A DNA stretch of 64,000 bases from Methylococcaceae bacterium. Lineage in GTDB: Bacteria; Pseudomonadota; Gammaproteobacteria; Methylococcales; Methylomonadaceae. A program made the position numbers and the translations under genes. Shown here piece by piece: positions 55,006-64,000 of the stretch. Below the pieces are notes generated by a model. The model was not told the origin of the DNA. It was given only the letters and a program-made list of their open reading frames with translations, and ran no database searches. Numbering within the stretch: the stretch's first letter is position 1; the number at the start of each line of letters is the position of its first letter. The stretch is taken from contig DAOUSN010000002.1 of assembly GCA_030627205.1 (NCBI GenBank), positions 1 to 64,000 of the forward strand. The letters are read 5' to 3'.

Positions 55006-55354
55006 TATGTTATCTTTACTCAATACTAAAAAAGAGGATTTTTTTTTAATGGCAAATTTCCGAGAAAAATCTACTGGATTACCTATGATTATTTGGGTCA
55101 GTGAACGAGGAAATACTAAACACGCGCCTAGAATTAAAGTAAGTACTAATCTTAATGATAAAATGATTGAAGGGCAGACTGTCTCTGTTTCAATTACTGA
55201 ACCTTCTGAAATAATGGCAGGAATGGGGTTAAAAAGTAAAAACTTACAACTCGTTATAGAATTTATTGAACTAAATCAATCACTTTTATTAGATTATTGG
55301 AATGGTAAAATAGATACCACTGATTTGGTGCTAGACCTTAAGAAAATTAATTAA
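55006..55354 (+). CDS. Small protein of unknown function
   Basis: Track ORF 54947-55354; probable start at ATG 55006 or 55051 (MANFREKSTGLPMIIWVSERGNTKHAPRIKV). Confidence 0.6.
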
Positions 55355-55408
55355 AAATATTTTACAATAGCAATATGAATGTATTATTGCTTTTACCCTT
55401 TTATATAA

Positions 55409-56707
<1,299 letters not shown>

Positions 56708-56735
56708 TCTTAACCGTTAAAACTTAGTTTGTAGG

Positions 56736-56790
56736 GACACAAAAACATTTATTTTATAGTTTAAATGTTGTTTGTGTCCTTTTTTGTTTT
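56736..56790 (+). terminator. Intrinsic terminator between eno and ftsB
   Basis: ggacacaaaaacatt(56736-56750)/aatgttgtttgtgtcc(56764-56779) followed by tttttttgtttt. Confidence 0.85.
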
Positions 56791-56802
56791 AAGGAGAGTG
56801 TT

Positions 56803-57075
56803 ATTAAATTATTTCTTGTTAGCATAATTATTCTATTAACTTTATTATTACAAACACGATTATGGTACGGCGATGGGAGTATTAGCCAAGTTTATGAATA
56901 TCAAGAAAAAGTAGATGCACTCAAAAAAGAAAAATTAGAAAATAAAGAGCGCAATGAGATACTTTATGGTGAAGTTTTAAATTTAAGAAATGGAACGGAA
57001 GCTTTAGAAGAACGGGCTAGGCATGAATTAGGGATGATTAAAAAAAATGAAACGTTTTTTCAGATTATTGAGTAA
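56803..57075 (+). CDS. ftsB: Cell division protein FtsB (septum formation initiator)
   Basis: Not in the ORF track. Reading frame gives IKLFLVSIIILLTLLLQTRLWYGDGSISQVYEYQEKVDALKKEKLENKERNEILYGEVLNLRNGTEALEERARHELGMIKKNETFFQIIE; strong FtsB signature; aaggag at 56791-56796 upstream; apparent start is ATT. Confidence 0.88.
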   Translation: MKLFLVSIIILLTLLLQTRLWYGDGSISQVYEYQEKVDALKKEKLENKERNEILYGEVLNLRNGTEALEERARHELGMIKKNETFFQIIE

Positions 57076-57095
57076 TTTTTAAGGATAGGTCGCTT

Positions 57096-57338
57096 ATGTG
57101 TTTAGCTATACCAGGTAAAATAGTCACCATTTTAGGTGATAACTCACTTTCTCGAATGGGACAAGTAAATTTTTCAGGCATAAAAAAAGAAGTGAGCCTC
57201 GCTTATCTTCCAGAAGCAAAATTAAATGATTATGTTATCGTTCATGCAGGTTTCGCTCTTTCTATTATTGATGAGGAAGAAGCCCGTGAGAGTTTAAACG
57301 TTTTTCATGAATTGGAAAAATTTGAGGAGAATTTGTGA
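57096..57338 (+). CDS. hypC: Hydrogenase maturation chaperone HypC
   Basis: [10 protein letters not shown]. Confidence 0.94.
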   Translation: MCLAIPGKIVTILGDNSLSRMGQVNFSGIKKEVSLAYLPEAKLNDYVIVHAGFALSIIDEEEARESLNVFHELEKFEENL

Positions 57339-58423
57339 AATTTATTGATGAATATCGTGATGCTGAGATTGCACAGCAATGGCTCACAGCTATTGATAAC
57401 ATCACTACACGCTCATGGAACATTATGGAAGTGTGCGGCGGACAAACCCATAATTTAATAAAATATGGTATCGACCAATTACTTCCTAATAACATCAACC
57501 TTATTCATGGCCCTGGTTGTCCTGTTTGTGTCACACCTTTACATATCATTGATAAAGCCTTAGAAATAGCTAAACAACAAGACGTTATTTTTTGCTCTTT
57601 TGGTGATATGTTGCGAGTTCCAGGATCAAAAGATGATTTATTAAATCTCAAAGCCAATGGTGCTGATATTCGCATTGTTTACTCACCTTTAGATAGCCTT
57701 AAACTCGCTCAAGATTATCCTAATAAAGAATTAGTATTTTTTGGTGTCGGCTTTGAAACTACTGCGCCAACCGTTGCATTAACGCTCTATCAAGCCAAAC
57801 AATTATCCTTAAAAAATTTTTCAGTTCTTGCTAGTCATGTGCGTGTACCACCAGTGATGAAGGTATTATTAGATGATAAAAATCATCTTGTTCAAGGATT
57901 TTTAGGCGCAGGTCATGTTTGTACTGTTATGGGCTATCACGAATATATTCCTCTTGCTAAAGATTATCAAATCCCCATTGTGATTACAGGTTTTGAACCC
58001 GTTGATTTATTACAAGGTATTTATTTTTGTATTAAACAATTAGAAATGGGTCAATATCAGGTTGAAAATCAATATAGCCGTGTAGTTAATCAACAAGGCA
58101 ATCAACCTGCTCAGAAATTATTACACCAAGTTTTTGATGTTGTTGACCAACAGTGGCGGGGGTTAGGAATGATTCCACAAAGTGGCCTAGCTATCTGTGC
58201 TGCTTATGATAAATGGAATGCCGAACATCGTTTTTCAGTTGCTAACATTAAAACCCAAGAACCAATTGAATGTCGTAGTGGCGATATTTTAAAAGGTTTG
58301 TTAAAACCCAATGCCTGTCCTGAATTTGCAAAAACATGTCGCCCTGAACATCCTTTAGGGGCAACAATGGTTTCTTCTGAAGGCGCTTGTTCTGCTTACT
58401 ACCGTTATCGTTCTCATGACTAA
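57335..58423 (+). CDS. hypD: Hydrogenase maturation protein HypD
   Basis: [40 protein letters not shown]. Confidence 0.96.
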   Translation: MKFIDEYRDAEIAQQWLTAIDNITTRSWNIMEVCGGQTHNLIKYGIDQLLPNNINLIHGPGCPVCVTPLHIIDKALEIAKQQDVIFCSFGDMLRVPGSKDDLLNLKANGADIRIVYSPLDSLKLAQDYPNKELVFFGVGFETTAPTVALTLYQAKQLSLKNFSVLASHVRVPPVMKVLLDDKNHLVQGFLGAGHVCTVMGYHEYIPLAKDYQIPIVITGFEPVDLLQGIYFCIKQLEMGQYQVENQYSRVVNQQGNQPAQKLLHQVFDVVDQQWRGLGMIPQSGLAICAAYDKWNAEHRFSVANIKTQEPIECRSGDILKGLLKPNACPEFAKTCRPEHPLGATMVSSEGACSAYYRYRSHD

Positions 58424-59462
58424 AATTACTTTAAATTGTCCGTTACCGCATCATTCTAAACAAATTATGATGGCACATGGTGGAGGAGGGCGAATGATGC
58501 AACAACTCATTGATAATATTATTCAACCTGCATTTAATAATCCAATTTTAAATCAAAAACACGATAGTGCGGTGGTTAAAATTAATCAAGCAAAACTTGC
58601 TATCACTACTGATTCCTATGTGATTAAGCCTTTGTTTTTTTCAGGAGGTGATATTGGAAAACTTGCGATGTGCGGAACACTAAATGATTTAGCAATGAGT
58701 GGGGCAAAACCTTTATATATTACCTGTTCATTAATTATCGAAGAAGGCTTGGCAATCAATGATTTACAACGTATTCTTCAATCTATGCAGACCGTTGCCA
58801 AACAAGCTGGAGTTAATATTGTCACCGGTGATACTAAAGTCGTTGAACGAGGTAAGGGCGATGGTTTATATATTAATACTGCAGGAGTAGGAGTGATTGC
58901 TGATAATATCAGCATTAATCCTGATAATATTCAATTAGGAGATCATATTATTATTAATAGTGATCTTGCCCGTCATGGAATGGCAATCATGTTAGAACGG
59001 GAAGGTATTAGCTTTGAACATGCTTTAAAAAGTGATTGTGCTGATTTATCAGGATTGGTGCAAATTTTAATTCACCAAGGCATTGAATTACATTGTTTAC
59101 GTGATTTAACCCGTGGAGGATTAGCTAGTGGTTTAATTGAATTAGCCACTCATTCACAGTTACGGTTTGAAATTAACGAAGCCGGATTACCTGTACAAGA
59201 TGCAGTAAAAAGTGCTTGTGAAATTTTAGGTTTTGATCCTTTATATATTGCTAATGAAGGTTGTTTTGCTCTTTTTATTCCTGAGTCATCCAGTGATTTA
59301 GCCTTAGCTTGTTTGCAAAAACATCCGCTAGGACAACAAGCACGAGTTATCGGTAAAGTCATTGCAAAAGATAATGATGGTGTTGTTACTCTTAAAACAA
59401 CCTTAGGTAGTTACCGGGTTTTAGATTTATTTAATGGCGAACAATTACCACGCATTTGTTAA
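58416..59462 (+). CDS. hypE: Hydrogenase maturation protein HypE
   Basis: [38 protein letters not shown], terminal PRIC. Confidence 0.96.
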   Translation: MTKITLNCPLPHHSKQIMMAHGGGGRMMQQLIDNIIQPAFNNPILNQKHDSAVVKINQAKLAITTDSYVIKPLFFSGGDIGKLAMCGTLNDLAMSGAKPLYITCSLIIEEGLAINDLQRILQSMQTVAKQAGVNIVTGDTKVVERGKGDGLYINTAGVGVIADNISINPDNIQLGDHIIINSDLARHGMAIMLEREGISFEHALKSDCADLSGLVQILIHQGIELHCLRDLTRGGLASGLIELATHSQLRFEINEAGLPVQDAVKSACEILGFDPLYIANEGCFALFIPESSSDLALACLQKHPLGQQARVIGKVIAKDNDGVVTLKTTLGSYRVLDLFNGEQLPRIC

Positions 59463-59473
59463 TAGCTTACTTT

Positions 59474-60679
59474 TTATTTTGCTATATGAGTAATGTAATT
59501 CCAAAATTGATTAGATGATTGACTCCTTTCACGATCATATTGTAAAAAACCAGTATAATTAACCCCATCAATTGGAATTTTGTGGATAGTTAAATTAAAA
59601 CCTGCATCTAAAGTTGTACAGGTTTCTGTGTTTATTACACAATTACTAGGGGTTAATTTACCTGACCAAATCCAAATAAAATTACTCTTATCTATTAATA
59701 ATAAGTCAGTACTATAAACTTTTCCTTGATAAATTAAGCAAGAAATTTCTAGGTTTAGATTACTTTTAAGAATCGTACTATTACAAGTAGTATTACTTTT
59801 ATCATTAATATTAGTAAAATCAATACCATCTGATATAGTTTGTTCAATAAAAGATTGAAACCGAGAAACTTTAGTATAAACACCAGGAATATTAGCTTCT
59901 CCACAGCTTTTATTAACACCGCCAAAACTGCTAATTCCAACTTGAATAAAACGATTATTTTTCTTAATGACGATAGGTCCGCCGCTATCACCTTGACATG
60001 AATCTGATATGTCGGTTTCGGTTATACCTCCTGCACAGAGCATATTATCAGTAATTCCTGAGCGATAAATAGTGCTGCATTCCTCATTAGATATAATTTT
60101 TTGATCTACTTCTAATAGTGAATTTGAATTTTCAACAGATAAACCTTCATTATTAATTCTAGTTGCGCCCCATCCCATAACCGTAACAATTGTATCGGGA
60201 TTAATATCTACAGAACTTCCTTCAATTAAAGTAAGAGGAGGGATAGAGGTAATTGGATTTTCTAATTTAATCAGTGCTATATCATTAATATTTTTATTGG
60301 GATTATAATCAGGATGAATAACAACCATTTGGCTTTGAACTAATAATCCATCGGTTTCTATAAAGTCTATAGTGGTTGAATTTAACGTAACTTGTGTCTG
60401 AGTCTCTAAAAGGTTGGGATTAATCTCTGTTCCATCCTCATTTAAGAAGCAATGCGCTGCGGTTAAAATCCATTGTGAATGAATCAAACTACCTCCACAA
60501 CCGACTCCACTAGTATGATTATCTTTTGCTATAAATAAACTCACCATCCACGGATAATCAGCTATAGATGCTGTTTTACCATTAATAATTCTATTTTTTG
60601 CATTAACCACGTTTGCTGTAAAAATAACAACTAATAACACCATAAAAAATAAAGTATTATGTTTTTTTTTAAAATTCAT
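59474..60679 (-). CDS. Secreted trypsin-like (S1A) serine protease with C-terminal extension
   Basis: Signal peptide; RIINGKTASIADYPWMVSL; LTAAHC; NDIALIKL; DSCQGDSGGP; PGVYTKVSRF. Confidence 0.93.
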   Translation of the reverse strand: MNFKKKHNTLFFMVLLVVIFTANVVNAKNRIINGKTASIADYPWMVSLFIAKDNHTSGVGCGGSLIHSQWILTAAHCFLNEDGTEINPNLLETQTQVTLNSTTIDFIETDGLLVQSQMVVIHPDYNPNKNINDIALIKLENPITSIPPLTLIEGSSVDINPDTIVTVMGWGATRINNEGLSVENSNSLLEVDQKIISNEECSTIYRSGITDNMLCAGGITETDISDSCQGDSGGPIVIKKNNRFIQVGISSFGGVNKSCGEANIPGVYTKVSRFQSFIEQTISDGIDFTNINDKSNTTCNSTILKSNLNLEISCLIYQGKVYSTDLLLIDKSNFIWIWSGKLTPSNCVINTETCTTLDAGFNLTIHKIPIDGVNYTGFLQYDRERSQSSNQFWNYITHIAK

Positions 60680-60729
60680 GGTAGTACCTTTTTAGATTAA
60701 TAGAATACATAAGCAAATTAAACCATAAC

Positions 60730-62259
60730 TCAGCGTTCATGTAATTGAATATTTATAATCCTCAGTGCGGCTAAAATAGCGGCAAAAACTTGATTAGAAT
60801 GAACTCCTCGAGTTCGACGAGATTTTTGGTGACAATCCCAAGTAATAACACATTCGGTTATCGCATTAGTATGTCCTCCTCTTGGAATTCTTACTTCATA
60901 ATCTAATAAATCAGGCAAAGTATAATCATGAAGTTTCATAACTTTATTAATCGCATCAATAAACGCATCAAATCCACCTGTACCAGCACCTGATGATACG
61001 TGGATTTTACCTTTAACATCAACACGTAAACTAACTGTTGCTTCTAAATTAAAACCGCTGGTAATCGTGCAATTAATTAATTTTATATGATGATAGCTTT
61101 TACTTGCCAAGACATCAGCAATAATAAAGGGTAAATCATCAGTGGTAATCGTTTGTTTTGAATCACCGAGTTTAACTATCCGTGCTAACACCTTTTTTTG
61201 ATTTTTTTCTGATAAATCAATTTCTAATAACTCTAAATTCTTTTTTAAAGATGCTTTGCCACTCATTTTACCCAATGCGTAACTATGGGTACGTGAAAAA
61301 CGTTCAGGAACTAATTTACTTTTATATAACCCACCTTTTTGGTCACCGTCAGCATGAATTCCTGCTGTTTGTGTAAACACATCTACACCAATAACCGGCG
61401 TATTAGCCGCAACACGTTTGCCTGAAAAATTTTCGACCATATTACTAGTACGCATCAAATGACTTTCATCAATAGATAGCTTTTTATTCATTTTATCACG
61501 TAAAACCACCGCAACTTCTGCTAATGAGGCATTACCTGCGCGTTCGCCTAAGCAGTTAATCGTACAGTGAATTGTATTAATACCAGCACGTACTGCAGCC
61601 ATGACATTAGCTGTCGCTAAACCATAATCATTATGTGGATGAAAATCAAATTGAAGTTCAGGATAACGCTGACGCATGGCACTAAGATTATCAAAAACTT
61701 CACCAGGTGACATTACACCCAAAGTATCTGGAAGCATAAAATGATTAATACCTGTGTGTTGTAAATTATCCATTAATGTAAATACATAATCACAGTTATC
61801 TTGATAACCATTTGACCAGTCTTCTAAATAAACATTAACCGAAAGTCCTTTACTTCGGGCATAAGTAACTGTTTTAAGAATATCGTTGAGGTGTTCATCT
61901 AGTGTTTTTCTAAGTTGTTCACGGCAATGTTTTTCACTACCCTTAGTGAGTAAATTAATAACACTACCGCCAGCTTCGAGAATCCAATCAACACTTAAAG
62001 TATGATCAACAAACCCTAAAACTTCAACACATCCATTAAAACCTTCCTCGCGCGCCCATTTATTAATACGACTCACCGCATGTTTTTCGCCTTCAGAAAC
62101 ACGTGCAGAAGCGACTTCTATTCGATCAACTTTAAGTGATTGTAACAATGCTTTAGCAATATTAACTTTTTCATCAGGTGAATAAGAAACTCCTTGAGTT
62201 TGTTCGCCATCACGTAGTGTGGTATCCATTAATTGGATATAATTAGATTTGGTGGACAT
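60730..62259 (-). CDS. 2-isopropylmalate synthase/(R)-citramalate synthase family (LeuA/CimA-like)
   Basis: LMDTTLRDGEQTQGVSYSPDEKV, FHPHNDYGLATAN, CLGERAGNASLAEV, C-terminal regulatory-like domain. Confidence 0.9.
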   Translation of the reverse strand: MSTKSNYIQLMDTTLRDGEQTQGVSYSPDEKVNIAKALLQSLKVDRIEVASARVSEGEKHAVSRINKWAREEGFNGCVEVLGFVDHTLSVDWILEAGGSVINLLTKGSEKHCREQLRKTLDEHLNDILKTVTYARSKGLSVNVYLEDWSNGYQDNCDYVFTLMDNLQHTGINHFMLPDTLGVMSPGEVFDNLSAMRQRYPELQFDFHPHNDYGLATANVMAAVRAGINTIHCTINCLGERAGNASLAEVAVVLRDKMNKKLSIDESHLMRTSNMVENFSGKRVAANTPVIGVDVFTQTAGIHADGDQKGGLYKSKLVPERFSRTHSYALGKMSGKASLKKNLELLEIDLSEKNQKKVLARIVKLGDSKQTITTDDLPFIIADVLASKSYHHIKLINCTITSGFNLEATVSLRVDVKGKIHVSSGAGTGGFDAFIDAINKVMKLHDYTLPDLLDYEVRIPRGGHTNAITECVITWDCHQKSRRTRGVHSNQVFAAILAALRIINIQLHER

Positions 62260-62309
62260 GTTGATTGCCTTGGAAAACAGCTAGAGTGAGTAATCATCAC
62301 TCTATCTTA

Positions 62310-62681
62310 TTAATTTTGTTGGTGAATAAAGTGATATAAGTTTAATGCAAAGGTTGTTTTCTTTAGTGAGAGCGTTAAATCTAACGTTTTTATTGCTAAC
62401 ATTTTTTGACCTCGACTCAGATAAGTAACCGCCTGTTGTTCTAAGTGTTGACTAATAAACTTTTGTGCTGTCAATGCGAGTTGACTACGTTGTAATAATA
62501 AAGCCTCTTTTATTGTCCAAACGGCTAATTGTATTTCATTTTGTTTTAGCTTAATCATTGCTTGTTGACATAAAAATTCACTCCGCTGATTAATTTTAAA
62601 AACACGTTTTAAATTACTTTGACAACGAGGGCAAATGGTTGCCTTTTTTAGCCGTGCTCTACAAGTTGGACAACGCTCCAT
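62310..62681 (-). CDS. Zinc-ribbon protein of unknown function coupled to Hsp70
   Basis: CPTCRARLKKATICPRC; start ATG overlaps the stop of the Hsp70 gene by 1 nt. Confidence 0.65.
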   Translation of the reverse strand: MERCPTCRARLKKATICPRCQSNLKRVFKINQRSEFLCQQAMIKLKQNEIQLAVWTIKEALLLQRSQLALTAQKFISQHLEQQAVTYLSRGQKMLAIKTLDLTLSLKKTTFALNLYHFIHQQN

Positions 62682-64000
62682 TATTCGTCCAAATAATACA
62701 AAATATCAGCTAACGATTCAGTTGCTACGGCCAAAATATCAAGGTCATCATCTTTAATCGCAGTATTAATTTGTTCTATAAAATCACCCATATCTTCTTT
62801 ATCTTCATCACTGACATCAGCTATTTTTAGTTGAGCTTTTTCAACTAAGGCTTTTGCTTTCACAATATCATGGTGTATTTTATTGCTATTATCAATAGGG
62901 TTTTCATCACTAAATAGTGCGTCGATACGTTGTTTTGCACTATCTAATTCGAATTCATCATAACTAGATAACGCATTAGTAATGGTGATAGATTTTTCTA
63001 ACCCTGTTGATTTTTCTTTAGCAAAAACTTTTAATAAACCATCTAAATCTAAAGTAAATTGGACTGTAACCACATTATTAGAAGGGGCTTTTTTATTTAA
63101 ACCCTCAATTAAAAATTCACCAATTTGAATATTGTTTAATGCATCACTATCTTCTCCCTGATAAACAGTTATTTCAACCTTTTCTTGACCATCGTACATG
63201 GTATAAAAAGCTTCGGTCTTATTCATTGGTAACGCGCTATTTTTATGAATAATAGGCGCAAAAAGATGAGGGTAAGGCTCCCCATTTAAACTTCCCATAT
63301 AACTCATTCCAAATGTATATGGCGTCACATCTACTAATACCGCAGAGGCAATATCTTGACCTGCAATCATTGCCGCTTGAATAGCAGCCCCTGTGACAAC
63401 ACATAAATCAGGGTCTATTTCTTTATGTGGCTCTATGCCAAATTCCTTGTACAGTCGATCATTAACTATAGGGGTTCTGGTGCTACCCCCGACTAATAAA
63501 ATTTCATCAATATCTGCAACCGTTAAATGTGCGTCTTTTAAAGCAATATGTACAGCATTTAAGGTTTCATCAATATAACTTTCAATAAGATTTTCATAGT
63601 CAATACGCGGAAATTCTAAGGATAAATGGATAGGAGTTCCATCTTTTTCACAAAGATACTCTTCTTCTAATATCACATAAGGTTGAGTTGATAAGCTGCG
63701 TTTTGCTTTTTCTGCTGCACGACTAATACGAGCAATAACTTTATTTGATTCACTAATATCAAAATTTTCTTTATCTTGAATATGCTTAACAATATAATCA
63801 ACAATTTTTTCATCAAAATCATCGCCACCAAGATGATTATTACCATGACTCGCTAAAACCTCAACAACATCATCTTCAATACTCACGACAGAGACATCAA
63901 ACGTCCCTCCTCCTAAATCATAAACTAACACTTTTTTATGTGATTTTTGTTGAGCTTCATAAGATAAAGCCGCAGCGGTTGGTTCATTAATCATTCTAAC
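62681..64000 (-). CDS. Hsp70/DnaK-like chaperone (5'-truncated by window end)
   Basis: INEPTAAALSYE, VYDLGGGTFDVSVV, EILLVGGSTRTPIV; ORF continues past window edge. Confidence 0.93.
   Translation of the reverse strand, partial: VRMINEPTAAALSYEAQQKSHKKVLVYDLGGGTFDVSVVSIEDDVVEVLASHGNNHLGGDDFDEKIVDYIVKHIQDKENFDISESNKVIARISRAAEKAKRSLSTQPYVILEEEYLCEKDGTPIHLSLEFPRIDYENLIESYIDETLNAVHIALKDAHLTVADIDEILLVGGSTRTPIVNDRLYKEFGIEPHKEIDPDLCVVTGAAIQAAMIAGQDIASAVLVDVTPYTFGMSYMGSLNGEPYPHLFAPIIHKNSALPMNKTEAFYTMYDGQEKVEITVYQGEDSDALNNIQIGEFLIEGLNKKAPSNNVVTVQFTLDLDGLLKVFAKEKSTGLEKSITITNALSSYDEFELDSAKQRIDALFSDENPIDNSNKIHHDIVKAKALVEKAQLKIADVSDEDKEDMGDFIEQINTAIKDDDLDILAVATESLADILYYLDE

Overview
This 64 kb AT-rich window looks like a gammaproteobacterial chromosome. 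Methylococcales-like affiliation is only an impression from gene content. It is mostly housekeeping: thyA, fumC, rho, trxA, rhlB-like, prfC, rlmD, ilvE, waaF-like, grxD, lipBA, queD, trpS, dapE, surE, cysM, gyrA, eno, an ftsB missed by the ORF track, and an isopropylmalate/citramalate synthase. Accessory content: two paralogous hybrid histidine kinases flanking thyA and a decayed type III restriction Res gene with no Mod partner; a GDP-deoxyhexose/glycosyltransferase/sulfotransferase-like locus; a two-gene AAA ATPase + PD-(D/E)XK-like nuclease module bracketed by a 34-bp perfect direct repeat derived from the 3' end of the neighbouring glycosyltransferase; hoxFUY without hoxH in the window; hypCDE about 10 kb away; and a trypsin-like secreted protease. 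The strongest candidate for an undescribed system is the ATPase-nuclease module at about 17.44-19.29 kb. All calls come from reading the translated sequences; no database search was run.
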